From contig NXFV01000976.1 of NCBI GenBank assembly GCA_002803225.1, forward strand, positions 1-47,492: DNA of 47,492 bases. The letters run 5' to 3'. The stretch is from Gamarada debralockiae (Eukaryota; Ascomycota; Leotiomycetes; Helotiales; Hyphodiscaceae). How positions within the stretch are numbered: the first letter of the stretch is position 1; the number at the start of each line of letters is the position of its first letter. This document shows, in pieces, positions 35,230-47,330 of this stretch. Under the pieces are notes generated by a model. That model ran no database searches. It was not told the DNA's origin and worked only from the letters and a program-made list of their open reading frames with translations. The position numbers and the translations under genes are program-made.

Positions 35230-36973
35230 GATGAATGTATGTAGGATTAAAGAATTAAGAAATAAAGTCGAGACCAGCTCTAAAGAAGAGAATGTTGACG
35301 AGAAAAGAGACGAAAAAGCAACAACGAGAGTTCAATCAGATAAGATGTATGAAAGAAAAATAGAGGAAAGGAAGCAAGAAAGAACTTCACCCAAGCAACC
35401 AAAGGATGTTCGTTCATCCGTTCGGCTGTTGTGTTCCCCAGCTGCCAATCCTGAAACTGGGTCATGGCATAACCTTGGAGAAGCTTAACGCCCTCTACCA
35501 GTATGGAGCCTCCTTCCCCTCTAGGCAAGAAAGTTTCCAGCCCGCAGGGCGACCAAACGAACCTGTCTTCTTCCGGGGCTTAGCACCGGTGAAGTATGGG
35601 CTAAATACGAACTTAGCATTAGCCTTGGGGTGACAGCGGCTGAGGTCCAAACCGATGAAACTGTTGATCCGTGTTTTGGGTTGTCGTTGAAGCGTCGCTT
35701 ACCATTCTGTGACGTTCAGGGGTCTGTGCCCTTATGCTTGTTTGAGATCCGAGGCTTGCACGTGATGTGGAACGACCTTTTCGAGATTCCGGTTCCGTTG
35801 GTTGGTCAATTGCTTTTATGAAGTTTTTGAGAACTCATCGATGTGGATTAAGGAAAACAACATTGGGGTTGAAAACAAAAGAGGTTGCGCCTTGGTTGTG
35901 TCGAGAACCCCTAGATCTCCACGTCTCCCATCGCAAAATCAATCGCTGCAGAATTTCCTTTGATTTCTGTACCTCAACGCACGTCCCCTTCTTTGATCTT
36001 TGACCTTTGATCCCATCCTCATCCCATCTCGTCTCAATACGTCCCACACAGGTAAAACGACCGGTCTCAGGCCACTGCACTTACGACGTCCCATCATTCG
36101 TCCTTCTGTCAAGTCACAGAGTCATCCAGTTCACCAGGCGAAAAATTGCCGTGTGTTTGAAGACGTGCAACAAAACTCAGCAGGCAGCTTTCCTGATGTT
36201 TTGCGTTTATAAATTATGTCATAGGGGAAATCTAAATTGTGAATCTTGCCAGTTCATCAGAACTCAAACGAATTCAAGTAACTGTCGAGTGGCATGACAT
36301 TGGCAGCAAGGCATGTCAGCGATAGGGGATCTCTGTCGACATTAAAGTGGACTAGGAAGTGAGAAGGGAACGAAGCAAGACACATGAGAGGAAAGCATTG
36401 TGTTCTTTAGGGAGTGGCACTTCGTGGGAAACAATTGTGGATTTGCTGGTCCCCCACGATCCTGATCTTCGACTGAGTTTTCGAGTCGCATGGTAGTAAA
36501 TTAAGTAACCCATTGCGAATTGCCCAAATTCCTCTCTGCTGTCGAGTCTCCTTTCGTCATTGCCTCCCTTGTCGTCGTCAGCTCTTGGTCTGTGCTGGAG
36601 CGAAGGAATTTATCTCTGACTATTAGAAGAGCTATTCCCGAGGCTGGGGGGTGCGAAAAATCACTCCAACTTTGAGAAGAGTCAAATTTGATGGACATAT
36701 ATATGTGTAGATCGCTCGGCTGGGAGAAGAAGCTTGTTATCGATTCCGGCTGGAGGAAATCTTCGCGACTAAATGAAAATGGAGACTCATCCAACTGAAA
36801 TATCATCGGTCAACCTTCGAGTCGTCAGCAATTCTCAGCTCCATCACTTTCAAGAATCTCGGGACTTGTGCCACATTAATCGAAAAACAGCACCCGCTGG
36901 AAACGGCATATATTTGCAACAGATGCTTCGATTTTTGTTCTGGATTACCAAACTCAAGACATGGACACTTACA
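35230..36973. other. Promoter of the repeat-rich membrane protein gene and spacer
   Basis: About 1.7 kb with no frame that resembles a known protein. Purine-rich sequence (GAAA/GAGA tracts) occupies 35270-35400, just upstream of the start on the opposite strand; it reads as a pyrimidine-rich leader tract for the - strand gene. Confidence 0.45.
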
Positions 36974-37393
36974 TCAGGGGGAGCACCCACTAGAGGGTTC
37001 ACGCAAAACACGCCGCGGCGTTGACTCGGCGACCTTCCAACCACTGTACCGACAGAGCGAGGTTGGATCTGAGAGAATCTTGGAGAGCATAACCGGAATT
37101 TTGTCGTCGTTTGAATTGTCGCCGTCGTCCTCACTATCATCCTCGCTCCTCGAATCCAGCCACTTCAACCCCCGTCTCAGGCCCACGACAATCAATAATA
37201 GCCCAAGGACTGCAAAGTAATCCTTTAAACAAGTTGAGTAGCGCATGCAAGCCTTTCTCCCAAAGTTCCCTGCACTCTCCATCACGCCCCGAAGGACGAT
37301 GTACCGAGAGTATTCAGGGGTAGGAAGGCGTACATACAGGTATCCAGGCACCGGAAAGTGCACTTGACAGCAGATTCCTCCCAGCTTCAACAT
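36974..37393 (-). CDS. Possible small membrane protein, unassigned
   Basis: Open frame of 139 codons; an internal Met gives about 102 residues beginning MESAGNFGRKACMRYSTC. A hydrophobic stretch YFAVLGLLLIVVGLRRGLKWL could span a membrane and is followed by an acidic run (SRSEDDSEDDGDNSNDD). I recognise no family. The mixture of a helix, a basic flank and an acidic tail is protein-like, but there is no homology evidence and no neighbouring exon. It may be spurious. Confidence 0.25.
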   Translation of the reverse strand: MLKLGGICCQVHFPVPGYLYVRLPTPEYSRYIVLRGVMESAGNFGRKACMRYSTCLKDYFAVLGLLLIVVGLRRGLKWLDSRSEDDSEDDGDNSNDDKIPVMLSKILSDPTSLCRYSGWKVAESTPRRVLREPSSGCSP

Positions 37394-39000
37394 GGACTAA
37401 TGATGTCCTCGACTTCTGACGCCTGCCGTCAACCCGATGCCTATCACCCAAATTGGACTCTGCATTTCCACGCGCACTCACCGCAGTATCAAAAATTGCA
37501 GCACTCGCTGACACCCGAAAGCAACATCATTAAATCAAGCATTCTCCAGGATCTAGGGACTTGAACACCTCGCCCAAAAGGCAGCACTAATCTCCAGTGT
37601 TCCGCATCTCTATCCGCCTGTCAGGCCAGATAAACATCGCGAGAGGACGAAAATATCACTCTGCACTGAGCAGGCGGCACCTTGAACGGTCAAGTTACGC
37701 TCTCGAAGAATCGTCCATAGGCAACTACGGACATACTACAAAGTCGACACCGACCATAGGACCATCGAACAAGCAGTGTGTATCGTCCAGTCTGGCCTCG
37801 CCCTTGTTGCTGTCTTGACGGAGTTGCAACCCAAGGTGGAGAGAAGTTTGACACAGTGTAAGATCGCCCGAGTATAGTGGTACGGGATTGTTGCATCACG
37901 AGAATTCCTGTCTAAATGTCATTTCCATCGTCGTTTCTCTCTCACTGTCGTATCCATGTTCCTAACCGATCTACGCATCGGATGCCACCAGGTGAGGCTT
38001 TAAACTGAATGAATGGCTAAAAAGGGACGCTCACAATGCAAGTGTAAAGCTGAAGAGAGGGCCTGTCCAGGAACATTGCGAAGTCTGCTGTCCACCTTAT
38101 AGGCTCCAAGACTTGCAAGTGTAAGAGCGGAGGGTTTTTATGTTCCGCTCTTAGAGTTTCACTTCAGATGATACGACTCTACCAGAAGAGTATCGCTGTT
38201 TTGTATCTGTATAAGTAGAGAGCTAAGATCCTTATACACATAGGCCAAAGTTTCTAAACCAGGACCTTCTCAGAACCGAAACTTGGAAAAGAGAGTAAAG
38301 ATGTGGACGCTTCCCGTAGGTTTCCTGAAAAGGTTTTCCTACAAAGGGATAGACCAGGGAGTTAATCACCCATAATTAGCGTCCTTGGCGTCTCTATTAC
38401 ATGGAGACCGAAACAAAGACACTCGCCGGATCCATGAAGCTCTGTCAAGGACAGAATGCGTGGTCAGTCTTCGTATGGTCTCTAGCAGGGATAGTTGAGA
38501 GCTGAGAGGCTGTGGATTTGATGGGGAGGTGGAATAACAGCGAGAACTTTCTCGACGATGGAAGTAGGAATGACGAGAAATATCTGAAGGTATTTTGGGC
38601 TTGACTGGTGGTTGAGAGGGCGATGCTGTGCGGGTTCTGGATAGGGATGGCCCGTGTTCTCGAAGCTCGCTAATGAACATAGAGCTCATCAAGGTCATCA
38701 AAGCTTCAAGCTGTGGTGCTAGTGTGGCCCTGCTATTGAGCTTGAAATGCCGACTGTCTCCCAGATACTAACTCATACTCAGCGTAGACTCCCCCACTTC
38801 CTCGGAATGTGCGGGCTGAGTGGCACAATTCGATCCTTGATCAAGGTAGCACCTGTAGAGACTCGGCATAACCGGAGAAACATACGACAAACCCCATCTC
38901 GTGATCATAATCGTCTTATTCATATATACAGTCTATAAACTCAACCCCCACCCAAATGCCCGCCAAAACAAAATACCTACATTCCCTTTCCACTCCAATG
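37394..39000. other. Spacer without recognised gene
   Basis: About 1.6 kb. A Ser/Pro/Arg-rich frame at 38366-38701 (-) of 111 codons is the only long one and has no known motif. Confidence 0.45.
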
Positions 39001-40584
39001 CTAATCACACGGCGGTCCCGTAAAAGTAAACGTCGGCGCAGGCGCAGACGTAGGTCTCCCATCAACGCCCTTCGCCTTAGCCATCAACCGTCCCCGTGGA
39101 CTCTTCACATTGGCATCTCGACTGATCCCGCCTGGCTCCACCAATGAGCGGTGTCGCTCAGCCACTAATCGATCGCTTTCATCCAATGTTTGGTCCCCGG
39201 CTTCCTCTTGTTCAAATCGATGCACATCATGGCTCTGCTCCAGTTGTCTCCTTTCCTCTACGCTCGCGCGGCCTCCGAATACGCGTTTTATTTCTGCGCA
39301 CGCTTCTGCGTAGCATCTGTCCGCTGCCTTGGGGAAGGAGAGGGGATTGGGCTTTTTGTCGAATGCGTGCGGAACTCCTTTTATTAGGCCTCCGTGTATG
39401 TTCTTCCCGACCGCTGGACTCGATAATCGTTCGCCGAACGCAACACCTTCTGCATTCAACATGTCATACTCGCAGGTGTAAAGTACAATGTCTTCGGGGT
39501 ATGAGGCGCGCAGGACGGAGTCCTCTGCCGCTGCGGGGGAGAGATATGGATCGCTGAGATCGATGTCGGATTTTGGGTGTATGTATGATGCGTCAAAAAG
39601 ATTAGTTAACATATACGGTAGATTCTTTTCCGGGGCTGGGTTTGTAAGTCGTTTTTCTTCTCGAGGTTGTCGGAAATCGGTAGGCGGGTAGAAGGAGACT
39701 ATGCATTTGATGGTGAGGTCGGGCACCGTTTGTGATACTTCGAGGGCGGTAGGTTCGAGATCTGAGAGCTTCAAGACCGAGGAGAATGCGGATCTGCTGC
39801 GGGCTAGTGCGGTGTGAGGGAGAGAAAGGGTGGAGGAACTTGGATGTGAGGGATCGTGGTTGTGCGAAGGGGGGACGAGGTGGTGGGACGAATTCATGAA
39901 ATGGGAGGAAGGCGGTCGGCTTTGGTTTTGGCTCTCTTTTAAGGTACGTTTCCCTGCGTCGTTTTGGAGATCGCGAAGCATAAGGGGAACTGTGAAGGCG
40001 AAGTTGCCGCCTGCGGAGAATCCTGACAGTGCAATTCTGTGGGGATCGAGTCGCAGTTCTTCGGCGTGTGAGGCCAGGTATATAAGGGCATCTGTTCCAT
40101 CTTCCACTCCTACACTGAAAGGGTATTCTGGCGCCAGACGGTATTGCACTGATACGAAGACCGATTCCGTTATGTTCGTGACGGTAGATGCCCATCTTGC
40201 ATCATCCGTCGCCGTCCCTAATGTGAATCCTCCTCCATGGAAATTGACCACAACTGGGTATCGATATTCATCGGGGGTCTTGAGGTACGATGGAGGGACG
40301 TAGAAAACCAATTTGAATGTGCCGCCTCTGGGGGAAAGTCTCGATGGGATGACCACCTTGAAATCGGGACGAGGAGGTTTTGGATCTGCGAAGTGGTGGA
40401 ATTTCATCCCAATGGCCATTAAGGCCCTCCATATCGAAGCCTTCATGAGGAGAGTCCAGCGCGCAAAGGTCCTAATGCTCATGGTATGGAGAGGGGAGAA
40501 TAGGAATCGAGGGAGGTGGAGCCTTCGATGCGGGTTAAGTATATTGGTATTAATTAATTGGAGTGCGCGTCCGAAGTGGCTCAT
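39001..40584 (-). CDS. erdH: HSL-like alpha/beta hydrolase, candidate ergosteryl-aspartate hydrolase ErdH
   Basis: Single exon, 527 residues. It is an esterase of the HSL/lip-like class. The oxyanion motif HGGGF is at about 116-120, the nucleophile Ser190 sits in GFSAGG, the acid is Asp374 (YTCEYDML) and the base is His406 (KGVPHAFDK). A hydrophobic/basic N-terminus (RFLFSPLHTMSIRTFARWTLLM) may associate with membranes; Met35 is an alternative start. A Ser/His/Pro-rich insertion of about 50 residues (about 215-265) interrupts the cap region. It lies head-to-head with the AspRS-DUF2156 fusion, 1097 bp between starts. ErdH is the described fungal alpha/beta-hydrolase that removes Asp from ergosteryl-3beta-O-L-aspartate; the assignment rests on fold plus neighbourhood, so the fold call is much safer than the name. 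Confidence 0.85.
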   Translation of the reverse strand: MSHFGRALQLINTNILNPHRRLHLPRFLFSPLHTMSIRTFARWTLLMKASIWRALMAIGMKFHHFADPKPPRPDFKVVIPSRLSPRGGTFKLVFYVPPSYLKTPDEYRYPVVVNFHGGGFTLGTATDDARWASTVTNITESVFVSVQYRLAPEYPFSVGVEDGTDALIYLASHAEELRLDPHRIALSGFSAGGNFAFTVPLMLRDLQNDAGKRTLKESQNQSRPPSSHFMNSSHHLVPPSHNHDPSHPSSSTLSLPHTALARSRSAFSSVLKLSDLEPTALEVSQTVPDLTIKCIVSFYPPTDFRQPREEKRLTNPAPEKNLPYMLTNLFDASYIHPKSDIDLSDPYLSPAAAEDSVLRASYPEDIVLYTCEYDMLNAEGVAFGERLSSPAVGKNIHGGLIKGVPHAFDKKPNPLSFPKAADRCYAEACAEIKRVFGGRASVEERRQLEQSHDVHRFEQEEAGDQTLDESDRLVAERHRSLVEPGGISRDANVKSPRGRLMAKAKGVDGRPTSAPAPTFTFTGPPCD

Positions 40585-41681
40585 GCTCAGTCATCTTCCC
40601 ACATGGAGTCTTGGGGTTGTTGGTCCAAACTAGAAATATATCCCTCCGTTCGAGCATATGGAGCAGCATCATTGGGTGATTGCTCGTTCCCAGGTGTTGG
40701 GGAGGACGGAAAATTGATTCCAAGTCGCCGACGTGCAGGACAACTGCGTCATCAATGCGTGCCCTGATCGGGAAGTTGTTTCATCAAGCCGCTGACTAAA
40801 CATGATACAACACGTGCTTCGATATTCTTGATGCCTTAATCTAATCTCATCACCCCACGTTTATGGCATCACCGCATGTGATGCCTCGAAGCCTCGGATT
40901 TTAGGTATCAGGCTCTTCTTCCCTCTTCATTCGTTCAAAACAATTTCCACCTGTCCAGCATCTCCGCCGCGTCCCGGCAGCCACACTGCTTTTCCCCTTT
41001 CTAGTGGTTAATGTTTCGGCAGGAGAGTTCTGTCCGGGTTGTTCGGTGATTCTCTCCGCACTCGCTGGAAATTTATTTTTCGTTGCCGCTGACGTCGACA
41101 AGTTTATGCCACCAGCTGGACCGTGAAACCAATTTAATAACTTCCAGGAACTCGGCCCTGCCATGATCTGGCTCTAGTTCACGATGATAGTCCAACTTGC
41201 CAGAAACACAGAGAATCCAAGGATTTGGTGAGGTTTAAGTGCTTGACATCACTTCGGCTCTAAACCGCGTACAGTAAGGGAGAAGGTCAATCTTATGGGG
41301 GTACACCAATAACGACCAAGATATCGGCTTCGGTGTTCAGTCTAACTACGAGTACCCTTCAGAACGATCAACAAATACCTTTCCTCTCCTCCTTCCCTCT
41401 CTTTTCCTCTGGCCATCTCCTCAGTCTCTTTTTCTTCGCCCCTGCCATCTTTTTGCCATTTTTGCCCGTCCTGCATCCGACGATTCCGCACTTTCACGAT
41501 GTTGGCGGAATAAGCTCTGACTACACAAGCAATCCTGTCAACGATTTGCGTGGTGTAAGCCGAAGAATTCTTGGCAAATCTGATTAATCAGCCTCCTGCT
41601 TCTACAAAAGTAATAGCTCTCAGCTCGACTTTTTAAACAGCCTTCCCCGCAATCAATTCCTCTTTCCACACAGTCGCGAAA
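40585..41681. promoter_or_regulatory. Shared divergent region of the erdH/erdS pair
   Basis: 1097 bp between the two start codons. On the right side a pyrimidine-rich tract covers about 41379-41450, the usual look of a fungal core promoter just before transcription starts. A 5-codon (including stop) upstream ORF, ATG 41499 to TAA 41513, sits between it and the erdS start. The left half holds only short unrecognised frames. Confidence 0.5.
41499..41513 (+). promoter_or_regulatory. Minimal upstream ORF in the presumed erdS leader
   Basis: ATG-TTG-GCG-GAA-TAA, encoding MLAE. It is the only ATG seen between the pyrimidine-rich tract and the erdS start 169 bp downstream. Whether it is in the transcript is unknown. 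Confidence 0.4.
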
Positions 41682-44600
41682 ATGTCGTTCCTCAAGAAGC
41701 CGCTCAGGAAATTGACGGGGTCGTTGAAGTCCGATAAACCGAACGATATCCAACATAATGCCGAAGGTTTCGATACACCCTCCAAAATTGGCAGCACAAC
41801 CACCAGCAGCATCTCCAATGGAAAACAGGCAAATGGCAACGGAGCACCCAACGGCACCGCAACTCCTCCAGAGGACAAGAGAAAAAGCCGCGAGGTACTT
41901 AGGGAGGAGAAGATCAGGCGGAGTATGGATAAGGAGCGATCCAAAGTCGAGGCTAAAAAGAGACAATCCATGAGGCGGATAGAATCCGAGGCATTCATGA
42001 GAGATGCACCTCCTGAGCTCACGAAGCTGTATAAGCCATTCAGTATGAACATGAGCAAAAGGCGGAATCATGAAAATCGAGTTTTGTTCAAGGAGTTGGA
42101 TTTCAAGAGTACGTACCCAACCCCACCATGTTACCATATTGGTCGGGGAGAGCCTCGAATAAAATACTGACCTTAAATTGTAGAAGCGGAAGGCACTGTC
42201 ATTTCTTTCCGAGCTCGAATCCATACTCTCCGTCGAATGAGCGCCAAGTTGGTCTTCATCCTCTTCCGCCAGCAGACCATGACCATCCAAGGAGTTCTAC
42301 AGAGCTTCAAGCCAAAGGGAGAGGCCGAAGGTACGTACCTATCTACAGATTAAGAAATTTCCACACTAATATGTCTCGTAGAAGGAGAAGCCAATGTTAG
42401 GTCGATCCCCGAACGAATGGTACGAAGTGTCGAGCACTACCCCAGCGAAACAATTGTAGTTGTCCACGGAAAGCTACGCAAGGCGCCAAAGCGAGTCAAG
42501 AACGCAACAATCCACGATTACGAAATCGATGTCTACGAAGTGCACAAAGTCTCGAACCCCACTGAGAACGTTCCTTTCACGGTTTACGATGCGGAGAACA
42601 TAAATCGAGATAAGGAGGATGTGGCAGAGGATAATAGAGATGATGCTGGGGAGGAGTCAACAGTACAATCTCCACAATCTCAGTCACCGCGCTCCTCGAC
42701 AGATTTATCTCGACTTTCCCAAGATTTGTTGAGTCGAAGTAAGTTTTCCTAGAGAACCTGAGATTCAAATGCTAACAATTTTGTGCAGCCAGTTTAGAAA
42801 TCGTCAGAAAAGAAAGAGCATTGCCTCAGAGAGTACGGCTGAACAATCGAATCATCGATCTGCGAACCGGTCCTGCTCAAGCAATTTTCAGAATCCAATC
42901 TGGAATCTGCAATCTTTTCCGCTCATATCTTGACACCCAAGGCTTCATTGAAATTCATACCCCGAAAATGCAAGGTGGTGCTACCGAATCAGGCGCATCA
43001 GTCTTCGAAATCAACTATTTCGGACGACCTGCGTTCCTTGCTCAATCGCCTCAACTTGCAAAGCAAATGGCTGTCATCGCCGATTTCGAGAGGGTTTACG
43101 AAATTGGTCCTGTTTTCCGAGCTGAAGACAGTAACACGCCCCGTCATTTGACCGAATACACTGGTTTGGATCTCGAGATGGCTTTGGAAGAGCATTACCA
43201 CGAGGCTCTGGATATCATTGACGGCATGTTCAAGAATCTCTGGCAAGGAATCTACGACCGTTATGCCCCCGAAATTGAGCTCATCTCGCGCTTCTACCCT
43301 CACGAGAAAGTCCAATGGCTTGAGGAAACACCCCGCATCCCATTCAAAGAGGGTGTTCAGATGTTAACCGACGATGGTTGGAAGGATGACGATGGAAACC
43401 CAGCCTCGCCCCTCGAGGATCTCTCAACCGCAGCAGAACGACGCCTCGGCGCACTCGTGAAAGAGAAATACCACACCGACTACTACATCCTGGACAAATT
43501 CCCCGCGTCCGCACGACCCTTCTACACCATGCCCGATCCCGGCGATGACCGCTACACCAACTCCTTCGACATCTTCATGCGCGGACAAGAAATTCTTTCA
43601 GGAGGCCAACGTATCCACGATTCCCGCTTCCTCGAGAAACGCGTCAAAGCCCAAGGCATCAAGCCAGAGTCCATGTCCGAATATCTGGAAGGTTTCCGCT
43701 GGGGCGCACCACCTCACGCAGGCTGCGGTATCGGTCTTGAGCGACTCACATACCTCTTCCTCAACCTTGGAAACATTCGTCTAGCATCCCTCTTCCACCG
43801 CGACCCCAAATCCCTTCCCGCACAACCACCCAGGCTGTCTCTCCGGCACGAAGAGGCCTCCACCACCAACCCTCCCTGGGAATGCAAAGAATATCTCGAG
43901 CAGCAAGACGAAGAATACGGGTTGGAAGACCGCAAGAAACTTCTGCAGCCCCTCGAGAAACTCATCGCCAACTACGGCGACGCTGCGAATACCTCTTGGC
44001 TCGACCCCCGCTATCACGTCTGGCGCCACCCCTCAACTGGCGCTGCTCAAGGCTACGTTATTTATAACAACTACCTCATCTCCGTCGGCACACCTCTCTG
44101 CGCCAAAGCCCAGCTCCCACAAGTCGTATCCGCCTACCTCCAATTCCTGAAAGAAGAACACGCCAAGCTACGCCCACTTTGGATGATCGTCGGCGCCGAA
44201 GTAGAAGAATATCTCGGCGAGAAATTCGAATGGCGCACCATCTCCTGTATCGCTGAAGAACGCGCCAACCCGAGGGATAACCCCGCTATGAAAGACAACG
44301 ACTTAGCTCGTAAGGTTCGCCATGCTGAGAAAGAGGGTGTTAAGAATTACGAGATGAGCACGAAAGATGGGCCTCTCCCAGATGATTTCAAGGCGAAGGT
44401 CGATGCGAGGGTCGCGGATTGGCAGCAGAATCGGAAGGGTACACAAGTCCATCTCACGCAGATCCGTCCGTGGGTCGATGAAGCGCATCGTCGATATTAT
44501 TACGCTCAAGGGCAGGACGGGACCATCCACGCTATTTGCGTGCTTCACCAACTTTCTCCCCAGAACGGCTATCAAGTCAAGTTCTCGCTCGAATTCCCCG

Positions 44601-44923
44601 GGGCTCCATCTGGAACGATTGAGTCATTGATTTTGTACTCGATGAAACAGATCGCTGCTGCTGATAGCGAGGCCAAACAAGTTACGTTTGGAACCGGAGC
44701 ACAGGAGAAGTTGGAGGGTGGACGCAATTTGGGGAAGAATAAGGTTAAGTTTTTGATGAAGGCGTACGAAACCATCAACAAACAATTTAAACTCACGAAC
44801 AAATCGGAATTCAGAGAGAAGATGGGTGCTTGGAACGACCCGGTATATGTCTGTTATCCGAGGGGTGGATTGGGTGCTGGTGGGATTAGGGCAATTATGG
44901 GGTTCTTGGAGGAGGACGGTTAG
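41682..44923 (+). CDS. erdS: AspRS-DUF2156 fusion, ergosteryl-3beta-O-L-aspartate synthase ErdS
   Basis: Four exons, 41682-42108, 42184-42330, 42382-42738 and 42789-44923, 1021 residues; three phase-1 introns of 75, 51 and 50 bp. Residues 1-142 are a polar basic extension rich in Lys/Arg/Glu (REVLREEKIRRSMDKERSK). An OB-fold anticodon-binding part (GTVISFRARIHTLRRMSAKL) follows. The class II core has NRIIDLRT, motif 2 FRAEDSNTPRHLTEY (about 420-434) and motif 3 GCGIGLERL (about 622-630). The last about 350 residues leave AspRS and match the DUF2156 acyl/aminoacyl-transferase fold (YHVWRHPSTGAAQGYVIYN; FEWRTISCIAEERANPRDNP; RRYYYAQGQDGTIHAICVL). ErdS charges tRNA-Asp and transfers Asp to the 3beta-OH of ergosterol. 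A normal cytosolic AspRS would end near motif 3. A separate AspRS for translation is expected elsewhere. Confidence 0.93.
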
Positions 44924-47144
44924 AGGAAGAGCCTAACAATTAATGCTTGGGGGATGATGGATGTGGAAGTTGAATGTGTGACAATTTTTGGAGAGGTGGG
45001 GGAAGATGGAGGAGTAATAAAATGACACGGGGTCGAACAATCGATTTGGAGGCGGCGGCGTTTTCGGTTCTTGAACCCCCTTTACGAATGATTGATTTGT
45101 TGTCCTTATTCTTGAATTTCGCACACAACCCTCTTCCGAGACCAATCTTAGATACATCTCTCTCTCTCTTCCGTCCATATCTCTGTATATCTCGCAATAT
45201 CGAATTCAAAATCATATTCTTCATCACCCCCTCCCATCCCACTCGCTCATCTGTTCATACGATTCTCGGAAATAGGCAAGTGCTCTCCCCTCACACCTCT
45301 CGTACCCTCGAATCCGGCAATATAAAAGAAAGACAACGCCCAGCAAGGATGATCTCCCTCCAGATCAAATTTGCGCCAACATTAATTGGAATGCCACCCT
45401 TCGATTTCTTGCCCTCTTGTCGAACCACGGAAAGCGGACGAAATGCACGGAGTCTATGGGGAGGGAAACTCTTCTCAGGCGCCGAGTACTTATCACCAAC
45501 CTATACGGAAAGAGAATGATGATAATAATTGGAACGACGGTGATAAGTTAGATATCTTTCAAGGATGTAAAGATTTGGCAGGCAAGATTTGATCAGCACT
45601 CCTTACATCCAAAGGATGTGAAATTACCGCATCCGGGGTCCCCCATTTGCAGCATTAGGGGAGCTATTGGGTGGGTTTGAGTGTAATGACTGTGATCAGA
45701 TCGTAGTGTCTTTGGACTCGATCCAAACGACCTTCTTCCTCCTTAGCTTAGTTTTCTCTTGTCTTAGTACGAATACCATCATGCTCTTCTTGAGGCCTCT
45801 GTGTGGTGCCGTGACAGCTCGCATATTCAGTTACCTGGCGTGTGTATTGTCCTGAACTATGGCGTTAATCTAATTCCGTCAGAAAAACCACTGTTTTGAA
45901 GTACTTTGCTGTCGTCGATCTTCTATCCTATAGGCACTCGGTCGGTTATACCGGAGGGATGCTGAATTCGGACTTTTCAGGGCTTCTGTGTGTGGGAATT
46001 CACCGCGGGATTAGGGAGTTAAAGAACCCTAAACTATGAGCTACAGTAACGGATGGATCAGCGTGGCAGTTACTGTGCGTTTGAATTCAGAAGTGCGCGC
46101 GGGGAGACGGCGTAGGGTGGACGTCTCTTTGGAGGCCTGCACCAACTGATCACGGGAGATCTCACCGTACACGGGAGAACCTCTGTCGGCGGAGGGTACT
46201 AGGGAGGATATTCTGAACTGGGTACTACACCGATCCCATTAGACGAGACGTGGGTTATGGGAAGGTCTCTGGCCAGGTAGCCATTCGGACGCCGGATAGT
46301 AAGTCGTCGGAGTCTGCTGCTGTGGTTCTTTAGGGCGGGAGATGGAAGGTGTTGGATGATCGTTCTAGCTAGATATCGGACTGTCCTCCAGTCACTCGAT
46401 TGCCTTGCAAGCACGCAACGTAGCTTGGGGTAACTCTGTATCGGGACCTGGGTCCTGGTCGTTGCCGCAGTTCGAGGAGGGAGCTGGTAAATTGCGATGG
46501 AAGCGCCTAGATGTTCGTGTGGTGATGCTGCATTCTGAAACCAGGAACGGCTACTTCAAGATGTACGGTAGTTATTAGCCAAAATCAATAACATTGTTAA
46601 CCCCTAATTGAGAGTGTTGTGCGACTGCAATGCAAGTCCGCCACGGCGTCCCCTTAAACAAGTGAAAACACTTTGAGTGGAGTTGGTTTGTGCTGCGTTC
46701 GGATGCTAGTAAGACGCTTCTTTGAACAAGACGGCGCTTAATCGAGATTGATTATCATCGTTGAATGTTAAAGAGTGGTGGGTATCATATGAACGGAACG
46801 CTTTGCGAAAGTCGTAGGTCATAGATTTGTAGTTAGAATGTAATGTAATCGTGGGCTGTCGTTCGAACTTCCAAACATGGTTAGGAATGCGTCTAGTAGC
46901 TTGCTTAAGACTCAGACTACATAACGAGGAAACATACCATACTCTCACATCCCACCTAGCCCAGTACAAGATCGACCCAATCCAGCTTCGATTGCAGCCA
47001 TATGCTCGTCATAACTCGACCGACTCCTTTTCGTTTTGCAATCCCGTCTTCCCAGTCAATCCAGAGCACGTTGGCGAATTCATACCATCAACTATCTTTT
47101 GGCCGTTCAACACAATCCCATTCCACGATTACTCGCTTGTTGCC
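44924..47144. other. Long spacer without recognised gene
   Basis: About 2.2 kb after erdS. A GTAATAAAATG stretch near 45013 could act as poly(A) signal for erdS. No frame in the rest shows a known motif; no tRNA-like fold was recognised. Confidence 0.45.
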
Positions 47145-47330
47145 TTAACTGTCATTACAAGCATAACCAGTAGATATTGCTACCAGTTCACAACGCCCTT
47201 GGCCGTTTCCCGTACTTTGCGGCTGGCTTGCAAGTTCTGCGGCAATAGCATGACTGTTGACTACGACAGCACAAGCCCATTGACCTTGACTAGTTTGCAA
47301 TGCTATATCTGGAATGTTCCCCTCTATCAT
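47145..47330 (-). CDS. Possible small gene, unassigned
   Basis: 61-codon frame reading MIEGNIPDIALQTSQGQWAC and on through VVVNSHAIAAELA, RCELV and YACND, with three cysteines. Composition and codon use look protein-like. A TATA box (47452-47462, - strand) lies about 122 bp upstream. There is no signal peptide in this frame; a first exon upstream could be missing. No family recognised. The + strand frame over the same bases (46851-47354) looks less protein-like. Confidence 0.25.
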   Translation of the reverse strand: MIEGNIPDIALQTSQGQWACAVVVNSHAIAAELASQPQSTGNGQGRCELVAISTGYACNDS

